DNA of 64,000 nucleotides from Thiotrichaceae bacterium UBA4486. GTDB taxonomy: Bacteria > Pseudomonadota > Gammaproteobacteria > Eutrophobiales > Eutrophobiaceae. How positions within the stretch are numbered: position 1 is the first letter of the stretch; each line of letters starts with the position of its first letter. The notes under the pieces are model-generated. The model was given only the letters and a program-made list of their open reading frames with translations. It was not told the origin of the DNA and ran no database searches. Shown here piece after piece: positions 17,127 to 26,256 of this stretch. The stretch is taken from the NCBI GenBank assembly GCA_002389045.1, contig DGNS01000011.1:60049-124048 (forward strand). Direction: 5' to 3'. The position numbers and the translations under genes were made by a program.

Positions 17127-18446
17127 TTAGGCCGTTCCAGTCTGCCCTGTATTCATGATCTCGTCAAACGACATTTCCACGTCCCTGACCTTGCATTTGC
17201 CCAGTATCCAGTCTATGACATCGCCCTCAAGAGCCAGTGCTTCGACCTCGGCAAGACGGCTCTTGTCAGCGTAGTACCAGTTGATAATTGCACCGGGATC
17301 TTCGTAATTGCGCGCCTGGGTTTCGATTATGCCGCGCACCTTGTTCGGGTCCGCTTTCATGTTATTGGACCGGATTATTTCAGAAAGAATCAATTGCAGT
17401 GATACCCGTTTTTTTGCCTGATCCTCGAAATGCGAGGCCTCGACCTTGTCGAGCATGGACGCATCCATGCCCTGGGATTTGATTTTCTCCAGCATTTCCT
17501 CACGCAGGCGATTGACCTCGGCATCGAGCATCACCTTCGGCACTTCGAACTGGTTGTGCTCGTAGAGCTTGTCGAGGATGGTGTCACGTACCCGACTCCG
17601 GCAACCCTTGGCCGCTTCGCTTTCCATGTTGGCCCGGACTTCCTGCCTGAAGGCCTCCATCCCGCCGGAAGTCACACCGAACTGCTTGAAAAATGCATCA
17701 TCCAGTTCCGGCAGCTTGATTTCCCTGACTTCCTTGACCGTGACGGTGAAACGTACGGGTTTGCCGGCGAGTTCGGCCTGCTGGTATTTCTCCGGAAAGC
17801 TCAGATCCAGTTCCACGGTCTCACCGGCGGCCGCACCGACAAGGCCTGCCTCGAAACCGTCAATCAATCGGTTGCTGCCGATTTCGACATGAAAATCACT
17901 GGCACTGCCACCCTCAAAAACCTCGCCATCAATTTTTCCTTCAAAATCCACCAGTAACACGTCCTTCTCGGCCGCCTTGCGGTCACAGGCCTCGAGTCTG
18001 CCGTTCTGCTTTTGCAGCACGCCTATCATCCTGTCGATATCCGCATCGGTGATAACGGGCGTGGGCCGCTCGATTTCGATATCCTCCAGCGGCGCCAGTT
18101 GCAATTCGGGGTAGACCTCGAACGTGGCCGTGTAGGTCAGGCCCTCACCATGCTTGCTGTTGATGGGATCGATGGTGGGCATACCCGCCGGGCGCAGCTT
18201 TTCCTTGACGATGGCCTGCTGGAACGTGTCCTGGACTACCTCGCTGACCACTTCCTGCCGCACCTGGGCGCCGTAGCGGTTCTTGATCAGCTTGAACGGC
18301 ACTTTCCCGGGCCGGAAACCCTGTAACTTCGTGGTTTTGGACAGATTTTCCAGGCGGCTCTGGACGCGGGAGGAGATATCTTCCTCGGGTACAGCGATCT
18401 GCAAACGCCGCTCCAATGTCCCGGTATTCTCTAAAGAAACTTCCAT
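17127..18446 (-). CDS. tig: Trigger factor, ribosome-associated chaperone
   Basis: A 439-residue chaperone and prolyl isomerase that binds nascent chains at the ribosome exit tunnel. The ribosome-binding signature appears as GFRPGKVPFKLIKNRYG (about 44-60). The FKBP-type domain covers about 150-245 (VLLVDFEGKIDGEVFEGGSASD) and the helical C-terminal arms follow. The start codon is preceded by TGAGGT. It heads the tig-clpP-clpX-lon block. Confidence 0.97.
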   Translation of the reverse strand: MEVSLENTGTLERRLQIAVPEEDISSRVQSRLENLSKTTKLQGFRPGKVPFKLIKNRYGAQVRQEVVSEVVQDTFQQAIVKEKLRPAGMPTIDPINSKHGEGLTYTATFEVYPELQLAPLEDIEIERPTPVITDADIDRMIGVLQKQNGRLEACDRKAAEKDVLLVDFEGKIDGEVFEGGSASDFHVEIGSNRLIDGFEAGLVGAAAGETVELDLSFPEKYQQAELAGKPVRFTVTVKEVREIKLPELDDAFFKQFGVTSGGMEAFRQEVRANMESEAAKGCRSRVRDTILDKLYEHNQFEVPKVMLDAEVNRLREEMLEKIKSQGMDASMLDKVEASHFEDQAKKRVSLQLILSEIIRSNNMKADPNKVRGIIETQARNYEDPGAIINWYYADKSRLAEVEALALEGDVIDWILGKCKVRDVEMSFDEIMNTGQTGTA

Positions 18447-18482
18447 CGATTACCTCAAAATATATAGTAGAATCAATTAATA

Positions 18483-18510
18483 ATAGTATAAATCGTATGT
18501 ATCTTACCAA
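18483..18510 (-). promoter_or_regulatory. Possible sigma-70 promoter of tig
   Basis: In the AT-rich leader of tig the reverse strand has TTGGTA (18505-18510) and TACTAT (18483-18488) with a 16-bp spacer. Both hexamers are imperfect. The local composition (TATACTATTATTAATTG) would allow other -10 elements, so the exact position is uncertain. Confidence 0.3.
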
Positions 18511-18589
18511 CAGTATTTTTAATGCTTGGGGGTATTCCGCCCCGCCGCCTGCGAACCTCGATGGCCGGGAGTCCGGGTCACATATGCCG

Positions 18590-18607
18590 TTTCGGCATAA
18601 TACTTGT
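18590..18607 (-). repeat. Small hairpin between tRNA-Leu and tig
   Basis: TATGCCG and CGGCATA flank a 3-base loop, a perfect 7-bp stem. No T-run follows on the reverse strand, so it is not a clear terminator for the tRNA. It may be a processing site for the tRNA-Leu transcript or chance. Confidence 0.3.
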
Positions 18608-18664
18608 TAACGCTGGTCTGCCCGGCCAGAGCATAAAACTGCCCGCAGGATACACGATAGCGGA

Positions 18665-18750
<86 letters not shown>

Positions 18751-18942
18751 CTGTCCGTTGACAGGTCCGACCGAAGCTCCCGGACTGAACCAGACATTAA
18801 TTTAAGGGCGGGGATTATAGAGAGGACCGAAATGTTTGTAACCCCCGGGATTCGAGTGCGGACTGGAGCAGCCTGCCTTTCTCACCACCTTTCTACTGCG
18901 GACGCTGAACCACCTATTACGAACGCTGGTGAGAAATGCGGG

Positions 18943-19323
18943 CTAGAAACACTCCTGGGTCAGTTGCTTGCAGGTGCGCCGGCACTTGCGAGTGCCTGTA
19001 CTCGGGTTGATGACACAGTCTTCGCCCCACTTTTCACAGACCATCATGCATTTTTTCTTCGGATTCTCTTTCTGATCCGCTTCCTTGATGCTTTCCAGGA
19101 TATCTGCCTGTCCCGGGTCTACTTTACCGGTATCGGATTCAGCTTCAGCTTCAGCAAGCAGGACAGGCACTTGTTTGCCGCTTACTCCGGCCGGTTCAGC
19201 CACTGTTGACCGGCCTTGATGATAGCCGGGATCGACTGCGGCACCGACGTTGGTACTGACGAGCAGTATTGAAAGAAGAGTCAACAGACAGGAAATACGG
19301 GGCATGGAAGTGATAGTCATCAT
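18943..19323 (-). CDS. Secreted Cys-rich small protein, unknown
   Basis: A 126-residue protein with an N-terminal signal peptide (about 1-28, ending VGAA) and a C-terminal module of six cysteines in about 35 residues (KKKCMMVCEKWGEDC, KCRRTCKQLTQEC), preceded by an acidic linker. The cysteine spacing C-x3-C-x6-C-x10-C-x3-C-x6-C is an internal duplication of C-x3-C-x6-C and suggests disulfide pairing in the periplasm. I do not recognise the family. Its ATG overlaps the stop of the cyclase gene upstream by 4 bp (ATGA), so the two are translationally coupled. Start could also be the next ATG three bases on. Confidence 0.7.
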   Translation of the reverse strand: MMTITSMPRISCLLTLLSILLVSTNVGAAVDPGYHQGRSTVAEPAGVSGKQVPVLLAEAEAESDTGKVDPGQADILESIKEADQKENPKKKCMMVCEKWGEDCVINPSTGTRKCRRTCKQLTQECF

Positions 19324-20456
19324 GATGGGTTAGACAGTGTCGTGTTGGAATGTTCGACCTGATGAGCATCGATTTCACGTGTTTCTCGCGATTGTTGCTT
19401 GTCCTCGGCCCGGCGGACCTTGTAGACACGCACCGGTTCGGCAACGCCGCGTACGCTGATCTCGGCCGGTGCGGCAAATCGAAGTGTCGTATCTTCCCCG
19501 GCTGCCCGCATCACCGTCTCGGAGACATCGATAACCATCGAATCGGCCTGGCCACAGAGTCGGGATGCCAGGTTGACGGTTTCGCCGATCACCGAGTAAT
19601 CCAGGTGTTCATGGGAACCGATATTGCCAATCAGAACCGGACCGAGATGGATGCCGATACCGATCGGCAGGGATACGCCGGTCACCTGCAGTGTCAGGCC
19701 GGATTCCTGATCCTGGACCCTGTACAGGGAATCAACGATCTCAAGGGCACAGCGACAGGCACGCGAAGCCTTGTCATCGCCTTCGAAAATGGCCATCAGC
19801 CCGTCACCGCCGAACTTGTCGATATAGCCACCAAAATGATGGACGATATCCACCTGCATGCCAAGATGCCTGCTGAGTTTTTCAAACAGTTCATCGAGAT
19901 CGATTTCCTGGCTCATGGCAGTAAATCCGCGAACGTCCGTGAACATCACGCAAACGTCATGCAGTTCCGGCGATGGCAATAAACCGGTAAGCGCGTAGGC
20001 CTCAACCATGCGCTGGGTCTTGGCGGAGATATAGCGGTTCAGATACTCACGGATTTTTTCTATTTCCCGCAGGTACACCACCCTTTCCAGGTGTGACTTC
20101 AATCGCGCATGCAACACCACCTGGTTGACCGGCTTGTTGATGAAATCCGTGGCGCCGGCATCAAAAACTTCCTTGAGTTTTTCGTTTTCGTCGAGCGAAG
20201 TGATGACGATGACCGGAACGTTTTTGTAACGCTGGATATTGCGGATTCGCTTGCAAAGATCAATGCCGCCGAGAGTCGGCATATTCAGATCAATGAGCAG
20301 GGCATCGTAATCTTTCTCCAGGGCCATGAATAAACATTTCTCTCCACGATCGGCCTGCTCGACCCTGTAGCCGTCTTCTTCAAGCATCCGGGCCAGCACC
20401 ATCCGGGTAGTTCTGTCATCGTCCGCCAGGAGCACCGCTTTATTTTTTGGTTGCAT
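19320..20456 (-). CDS. Response regulator with class III adenylate/guanylate cyclase output
   Basis: A 378-residue cytoplasmic signalling protein. Residues 5-125 form a receiver domain with the acidic pocket DDD (12-14), phospho-acceptor D56 in LLIDLNMP and K108 in FINKP. A short helical linker leads to a class III nucleotidyl cyclase domain (about 165-350) with metal-binding D174 (MFTDVRGFT) and D218 (KFGGDGLMAIF), and the IGETVNLASRL segment carrying transition-state Asn and Arg. All catalytic positions seem present, so phosphorylation probably controls cyclic nucleotide synthesis. No cognate histidine kinase lies nearby. It is coupled to the secreted Cys-rich gene downstream. Confidence 0.9.
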   Translation of the reverse strand: MQPKNKAVLLADDDRTTRMVLARMLEEDGYRVEQADRGEKCLFMALEKDYDALLIDLNMPTLGGIDLCKRIRNIQRYKNVPVIVITSLDENEKLKEVFDAGATDFINKPVNQVVLHARLKSHLERVVYLREIEKIREYLNRYISAKTQRMVEAYALTGLLPSPELHDVCVMFTDVRGFTAMSQEIDLDELFEKLSRHLGMQVDIVHHFGGYIDKFGGDGLMAIFEGDDKASRACRCALEIVDSLYRVQDQESGLTLQVTGVSLPIGIGIHLGPVLIGNIGSHEHLDYSVIGETVNLASRLCGQADSMVIDVSETVMRAAGEDTTLRFAAPAEISVRGVAEPVRVYKVRRAEDKQQSRETREIDAHQVEHSNTTLSNPS

Positions 20457-20691
20457 TTTCGAAACCTGTAATTACATGTTCAACCATTCTCTTGATTTTA
20501 GTATGAGCCCGGTAAATAACATGGCATATTATCATGTAATTTCATAGGAATGAACGATAAATAGCGGAATCTAAATATTAATTTGCGGCAGCTTAAAGTA
20601 AATTCTGCTATTTTATGCCGCTGTTTTAGCTGACCACGACAACAATACCGTAGCCGCTTTTGACTCATACACATTTTAGCCGGCGGTGTCT

Positions 20692-21588
20692 ATGCCCCAT
20701 CTGACAATTACCTTCGTCATCGTAATTACCCATGCACTTACCGGCACTGCCTCGGTGGCAACACGTTACCTGGTCGAATATCTGCAGCCCGAGGAAGTGG
20801 CCTTTCTGCGTTACCTGATCGGCGGCGTCTTCACAGCATCAATCTGTTTGATGATAAAAAACACACGGGCAACCCAACGTCCCTTTTTCGTTAAAAGCCT
20901 GCTGCTCGGCGTGTTGTTCTTCGCACTGTTTCCGTTTCTGTTTTCACTGGCGTTCAAATATACCACGGCCGCGCGCGGGGCACTGGTGCTGGCCACGATG
21001 CCGATGTGGGCCATGCTGATCGGTCACGTCACAAAACATGAACCCATGACGCCCAGGTTAACAGCAGGCGTTATCGTGACACTGGCGGGTCTCGCCTTCG
21101 CCCTGATGGACAAACTGGTGCAGCCTGCCGCCGGTCCACTGACATTCATGGGTGAGATAATCATGCTGTTGACCGCATTGACCGGCGCTGTCTACAGTGT
21201 GCTGGCCAAATCCACGCTCGCTGATGTCTCAGCATTCCGCTATACACCGGTGATGATGATTGCAGGCTGCGCCGCTCTGGCGCCCTGGGCAGCGGATGTA
21301 AGCCTGATACAGACGTTATCCGGATTCAGTGTTGCCAGACTGGCGATCATTCTCTACCTGGGTTGTATAGCCGGCGGACTTGCCTTCCTGATGATGAACT
21401 GGGTACTGGGCCACGCCAGCGCCACGTTTACCACCCTGTTCGTACCGTTAAATCCGCTTACCGCCATGTTCCTGGCCTGGCCGTTGTTGAACGAACCCCT
21501 GACGCTGAACTTTATCATCGGGGCACTGGTGGTGTTCACCGGTCTCTATATCGGGCAATCAACGCTGAAACGGGCTGTTATCAATTAG
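20692..21588 (+). CDS. DMT-superfamily permease (EamA, two domains)
   Basis: About 298 residues with ten predicted membrane helices arranged as two EamA repeats (about 5-140 and 150-295). The first repeat has the typical ALTGTASVATRYLVEYLQPEEVAFLRYLIGG opening spread over helices 1-2, and the second ends with NPLTAMFLAWPLLNEPLTLNFIIGALVVFTGLY. Such proteins export amino acids, metabolites or drugs; the substrate is not predictable. ATG 20692 is chosen over GTG 20686 two codons earlier; neither has a strong ribosome binding site. The upstream gap of 235 bp is AT-rich and divergent from the cyclase gene. Confidence 0.88.
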   Translation: MPHLTITFVIVITHALTGTASVATRYLVEYLQPEEVAFLRYLIGGVFTASICLMIKNTRATQRPFFVKSLLLGVLFFALFPFLFSLAFKYTTAARGALVLATMPMWAMLIGHVTKHEPMTPRLTAGVIVTLAGLAFALMDKLVQPAAGPLTFMGEIIMLLTALTGAVYSVLAKSTLADVSAFRYTPVMMIAGCAALAPWAADVSLIQTLSGFSVARLAIILYLGCIAGGLAFLMMNWVLGHASATFTTLFVPLNPLTAMFLAWPLLNEPLTLNFIIGALVVFTGLYIGQSTLKRAVIN

Positions 21589-22063
21589 ACAAGCGGTTCA
21601 GTTTTGACCAGGGCGGGGGTATGGTGCACCGTGACGACTCGAACCTTCAATCAGGTGATTGTGTGATTTCATTCTACAAACCACAGCAACACATCACAAT
21701 AACCGGCAGTAACAAATTCAATCATTTATGACTATCCTTCAGTTGCCGTCTATTGTGTGAAATGGCTCATATTTGCTCGCAAATTACACGTAGTGCACCA
21801 TATCGAATGATATGCGTTATAAGGACGTGATTGTGAATTCCGCGAAAATATGCCCGTTCAATCCGCTACCAGCGGTGTGGAATTAGGTATTCCGTTCAGG
21901 GCATCCGGGAACGGAATGGATCCATCGATCTCCTTAAAAATAAGGTATCAGTGTTATGAAACATCCCGGAAAATCAAAAGTGATCCGCATATCCATCAAA
22001 TGAACCTTTATTGTCGCACCCATTTTTCCCTGATAATCCCAGAAAGGGCAGTTGTAACTACCT
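21589..22063. other. Intergenic region upstream of the RND operon
   Basis: No convincing gene is seen in these 475 bases. The short frames that exist lack ribosome binding sites and family similarity. One small palindrome, CATATC-GAAT-GATATG at 21799-21814, could be an operator for the efflux operon, but no TetR or MarR regulator gene is adjacent. The last 60 bases are AT-rich and may hold the operon promoter. Confidence 0.35.
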
Positions 22064-23155
22064 ATGACAAGTAAAAAAATTCTCATTACGGCGCTGTTAC
22101 TTCTACTCTCAGTCGGTCTGTACCGTGAACAGGACACCATTTCACAATGGCTCGCAATTGCAAAAACGACCGCGCCCACGGAATCACAAACCCGCTCGCT
22201 GACGGCCAAGGTCATTACCCAGAACGTCATCCTCACCAGTAATGACATTGTATTCGAAGCCATCGGGACAGGCCGGGCACGGCTCTCCGTTCAGATCTAT
22301 CCCGCCGTATCCGGGGAAGTCGCCAGTGTCAATTTCAAAGCGCAGGACCGGGTCGAGAAAAATGTCGTATTGGTGCAACTGGACAACGAAAAGGAAAAAC
22401 TGGCCGTCCGTCTGGCCGAGGTCAACCTCAAGGGCGTACGAAATTTATTGTCGCGCTACGAGCAAGCGGTCAAGGACGGCGCCGTACCTGAAAGCGAGGT
22501 GGATTCGGCCCGTGCCGACGTCGATGCGGCACAGGTAGAACTGGAACAGGCAATCATGGCGCTGAACGACCGGCAGATCAGGGCCCCGTTTGCAGGGGTG
22601 GTCGGTTTTCCCGGTGTCGATCCCGGTGACCGTGTCACAACCAGTACGGTGATCACCGGCCTCGACGATCGCGATATCCTGCACGTCGATTTCGAGATAT
22701 CGGAAGCATTGGCCGGAAACCTGCTGGAAAACAACAACCACGCACAGGAAGTTGCGGCAACCACGCCGGTGTACCCGCAACGTGAATTTACCGGCAGAAT
22801 CAGCGCCCAGGAAAGCCGCGTCGACCCGCAGCGCCGCACCCTGCTGGTCCGCGCCAGCATCGAGAATGAATACGACACCCTGCGACCCGGGATGTCTTTC
22901 AATATACGCTGGCACATCCACGGCGAAGCCTACCCGACTGTACCTGAGATCGCCCTGCAATGGGGCCGAAATGGATCGTTCATCTGGATTGTACGCGATG
23001 AGACGGCGGAACGGGTCCCGGCGCGCGTAATCGCCCGTAACGCCGGCGCGGTTCTGGTCAAGGGCAATATCTTTGCCGGTGACGCGGTGGTCGTGGAAGG
23101 GCTGCAACGCCTTCGTCAGGGAGAGCCGGTGGAACACCTGGCGGAAGCCGAATGA
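22064..23155 (+). CDS. RND efflux periplasmic adaptor (membrane fusion protein)
   Basis: A 363-residue HlyD/AcrA-type adaptor with an N-terminal membrane anchor (about 4-21) and no lipobox. The first lipoyl half (VSGEVASVNFKAQDRVEKN), a short alpha-hairpin (about 105-170) and the second lipoyl half (DRQIRAPFAGVVGFPGVDPGDRV) are clear, followed by the beta-barrel. The hairpin is short, as in MdtA/MexH-like adaptors. Its stop overlaps the pump gene start by 4 bp. It links the inner-membrane pump to the outer-membrane channel encoded downstream. Confidence 0.93.
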   Translation: MTSKKILITALLLLLSVGLYREQDTISQWLAIAKTTAPTESQTRSLTAKVITQNVILTSNDIVFEAIGTGRARLSVQIYPAVSGEVASVNFKAQDRVEKNVVLVQLDNEKEKLAVRLAEVNLKGVRNLLSRYEQAVKDGAVPESEVDSARADVDAAQVELEQAIMALNDRQIRAPFAGVVGFPGVDPGDRVTTSTVITGLDDRDILHVDFEISEALAGNLLENNNHAQEVAATTPVYPQREFTGRISAQESRVDPQRRTLLVRASIENEYDTLRPGMSFNIRWHIHGEAYPTVPEIALQWGRNGSFIWIVRDETAERVPARVIARNAGAVLVKGNIFAGDAVVVEGLQRLRQGEPVEHLAEAE

Positions 23156-26100
23156 ATCCCCTCGGTGGATTGGCGGCGCTTGGTGTGCGCCGACCGGTAT
23201 TCATCGCAGTCGTTAATTTATTGATCATCATGGCCGGGCTGGCCGCGATCAACGGCGTCGATGTACGCGAACTGCCCAATGTCGACCGACCCATCGTCAG
23301 CGTAAGGGCGCAACTGCCGGGCGGTTCACCGGAAACCATCGACGCCGGGGTGACCAGCATTCTCGAAGGCGCGGTCGCGCGTGTGCCTGGTGTGAAATAC
23401 ATTGAATCGGCCAGTGAAGAGATCAACTCACGTATGCGGGTTACCTTCCAGGCCGGCGTTGATCTCAACGCCGCCGCCAACGACGTACGTGAAGCCGTCA
23501 GCCGCGTGACCGGCAAACTTCCCGAGAATCTCGAAAACCTGCAGGTGGTCAAGGCGGACGACGATGCCACCTCGATTATTCAACTCGCGGCCTTCAGCGA
23601 CACATTGTCCAAGCAGGAACTGGCCCGCCGTGTCGAAAAAGACGTTGCGCCGGCCCTGTTGTCGATCAACGGAGTGGCCGATGTCAGTCTGTACGGCAGT
23701 CGACCGCTGGAGCTGCGTGTGCAGGTAGACCCGGCGCGCCTGGCCGGACACAAGGTATCCGTTGTCGAGATTCGGGAGACCCTGCGCAACGCGCGCTTCG
23801 ATGTTCCGGCCGGCAGTTACAAGTCCGAGGACCAGCAATTGATCGTGCGCGCCTATGCAACGGTCATCGAGCCGGAACGCATCGAACAACTGTACGTACG
23901 TGACAACGTCCGTATTGGCGACGTCGCCGAGGTTTTTTATGCGCCGCAGGAAGCGGATTCCTACTCCTTGTTAAACGGACGTATGGTACTCGGCCTGGGT
24001 ATCATTCGGCAGCCCGGATCAAACACCATCCGGATCGCCGATGAAGTGGACAAGCGGCTGCGACAGATCAACCAGCGCGCTCGTGATTACTCCCTGGTCA
24101 AAACCAGGGATGATTCAACCTACATCCGCGGCGCCTTGAAAGACGTCCTCATAACCCTGGCATTCGCCATCTTGATCGTACTTGTGGTGATTGCGGTCTT
24201 CCTCGGCCAGTGGCGAGCCATCCTGATCCCGGCGGTCACGATGCCGGTGTCCCTGATTGGGACCCTGGCCGCGATCTGGTTGTTCGGTTATTCCGTCAAC
24301 CTGCTCACTTTGCTGGCCCTGGTGCTGGCAACCGGGTTAATCGTGGATGATGCCATCGTGGTACTGGAGAATATCCAGCGCAGGCGCAGCCAGGGTCTGG
24401 AAAGCATGGCCGCAGCAGTGCTCGGGACACAGCAGGTATTCTTTGCCGTGATCGCGACGACCATTACCCTGATTTCAGTATTCCTGCCCATCGCCTTCCT
24501 GCCCGGCGATACGGGCAGGCTGTTCCGTGAGTTTGGACTGGTGCTGGCGATCGCCGTTTCCATCAGTTCCTTTGTCGCCCTCAGCCTGTGCCCGATGATG
24601 GCCTCTCGCCTGCCGGAACGCCCCAGTCAGAATGGAATTGTCCGCTTGCTGGCGTCGGGATTGAAGGCCTGCGGAAACACCCTGAAACAACTGTATTTCT
24701 TTACTCTGAAGGTCATGTTGGCCCGGCCATATGTCTCGCTAGTGCTCGGGATTGCTCTGACCGTTGGCGGCGGCATGAGTTTTTTTCAGTTAAGTCAGGA
24801 ACTCCTGCCACAGGAAGATCGAGGTCAATTGAGTATTCTCACGACCGGGCCGGACGGGGCCACTGTGGCCTACGCCGACCGTCAATCGCGCAAGGTCGAG
24901 GCGGCGCTGCAGCCTTACGTGGACAGCGGTATCGTCACCGATGTCTTTACCATCGTCGGTAGTTGGGATCCGCACCGATCGATGACGGAAGCCACCCTGT
25001 TACCCTGGGAACAACGCAACATCAGCCAGATACAACTGGCGAAAGAACTGAATGACAAACTTTCCGGACTGCCGGGCGCACTAGTACGTATACGGCAAGG
25101 AAACAGTCTCGGTGTACGCGGTGCCGGAGGCGGACTGGAACTGGCGCTGCAGGGCAGTGATTACAAAGAGATAAATGCCGCCGCCGAACTGTTATCCGCG
25201 GCGCTGCTGGAACGCGTGCCGGAAGTCGAAGACGTGAACATTGAGTTCGATACATCCCAACCGGAACTGTATTTCAATATCGATCGCAAAAAGGTCAACG
25301 ACCTTGGCGTCGACATGGAAACGATTTCGCAAACCCTGCAGGTCATGGTAGACCGGACCGAAGTCGTTGAGCTCAATATTCGTGACCAGATCGTGCCCAT
25401 TGTCATGGCGTCATCGCGCGGCGCGATCAATGACACCGGGGATTTACTCAATGTATTCGTCACCAATTCGGAAAATGAACTGGTTCCGTTGAATGCGTTG
25501 ATCTCGGTGGAAGAACGCGGCGTGGCGGCGCAACTGGACCGCCACGCACAGAGCCGGGCCATCGAGATCAACATCGGGGTGCCGCCGGGTATACCGCTCG
25601 GTAATGTCATGGACAGGATCCGGACCGTAGCCCATGACGTGTTACCCTCCGGCACCAACATACTGTTTGTGGGTGAGGCCGCCGAACTGACCGAGACCTC
25701 CTACCAGGTCACCCTCACCTTCCTGTTCGCCATACTGATCGTGTTCCTGGTGTTGTCGGCCCAGTTCGAAAGCCCGGGCAGCGCCCTGATCGTTATCTTC
25801 ACCGTGCCCTTCGGGCTGGCTGCGGCCGTATTCGCGTTGCTGCTGTCGGGGCAAAGCATCAACCTGTACAGCCAGATCGGTCTGGTAATGCTGGTCGGGA
25901 TCATCACCAAAAACGCCATCCTGTTGATCGAGTTCATGGATCAATTGCGCGACGAAGGGCGCGACGTATCCACCGCTATCCTGGAGGGCGTAGACGTACG
26001 CTTGCGACCGGTGATGATGACAGTGTTGTCCACGGTGCTCGGCAGCCTGCCGCTGATCCTCAGCGAAGGACCGGGCGCCGAGGCGCGTAACGCCATCGGC

Positions 26101-26256
26101 TGGGTGGTATTTGGTGGCGTCGGACTGTCGGCCCTGTTCACTTTATATGTTGCCCCGCTGGGCTATTCCTTAATCGCACCGCACCTCAATCCGCGGGCGC
26201 ACTCGGAACGCAAGCTGTCTGCACAATTGCAGAAAGCAGGTACCGGAAACGTATGA
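23152..26256 (+). CDS. RND efflux pump, inner-membrane transporter
   Basis: A 1034-residue AcrB/MexF-type hydrophobe/amphiphile efflux pump. It has the expected two sets of six helices and two large periplasmic loops. The proton-relay aspartates appear in the TM4 segment LATGLIVDDAIVVLENIQRR, and the conserved Lys of TM10 appears in VGIITKNAILLIEF. The GQSINLYSQIGLVMLVGIITKN repeat counterpart is intact. Drugs, solvents or metal-free lipophilic compounds are likely substrates; the DD pair argues against the heavy-metal CusA class. It overlaps both neighbours by 4 bp, giving one tripartite operon. Confidence 0.96.
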   Translation: MNPLGGLAALGVRRPVFIAVVNLLIIMAGLAAINGVDVRELPNVDRPIVSVRAQLPGGSPETIDAGVTSILEGAVARVPGVKYIESASEEINSRMRVTFQAGVDLNAAANDVREAVSRVTGKLPENLENLQVVKADDDATSIIQLAAFSDTLSKQELARRVEKDVAPALLSINGVADVSLYGSRPLELRVQVDPARLAGHKVSVVEIRETLRNARFDVPAGSYKSEDQQLIVRAYATVIEPERIEQLYVRDNVRIGDVAEVFYAPQEADSYSLLNGRMVLGLGIIRQPGSNTIRIADEVDKRLRQINQRARDYSLVKTRDDSTYIRGALKDVLITLAFAILIVLVVIAVFLGQWRAILIPAVTMPVSLIGTLAAIWLFGYSVNLLTLLALVLATGLIVDDAIVVLENIQRRRSQGLESMAAAVLGTQQVFFAVIATTITLISVFLPIAFLPGDTGRLFREFGLVLAIAVSISSFVALSLCPMMASRLPERPSQNGIVRLLASGLKACGNTLKQLYFFTLKVMLARPYVSLVLGIALTVGGGMSFFQLSQELLPQEDRGQLSILTTGPDGATVAYADRQSRKVEAALQPYVDSGIVTDVFTIVGSWDPHRSMTEATLLPWEQRNISQIQLAKELNDKLSGLPGALVRIRQGNSLGVRGAGGGLELALQGSDYKEINAAAELLSAALLERVPEVEDVNIEFDTSQPELYFNIDRKKVNDLGVDMETISQTLQVMVDRTEVVELNIRDQIVPIVMASSRGAINDTGDLLNVFVTNSENELVPLNALISVEERGVAAQLDRHAQSRAIEINIGVPPGIPLGNVMDRIRTVAHDVLPSGTNILFVGEAAELTETSYQVTLTFLFAILIVFLVLSAQFESPGSALIVIFTVPFGLAAAVFALLLSGQSINLYSQIGLVMLVGIITKNAILLIEFMDQLRDEGRDVSTAILEGVDVRLRPVMMTVLSTVLGSLPLILSEGPGAEARNAIGWVVFGGVGLSALFTLYVAPLGYSLIAPHLNPRAHSERKLSAQLQKAGTGNV

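Noticed and set aside
18590..18607. Terminator after tRNA-Leu
   Set aside because: The 7-bp stem lacks a T-run on the transcribed strand, so it is listed only as a hairpin.
21850..22074. 74-codon frame upstream of the RND operon
   Set aside because: No ribosome binding site, no signal or motif, and it overlaps the adaptor gene start; kept as intergenic.
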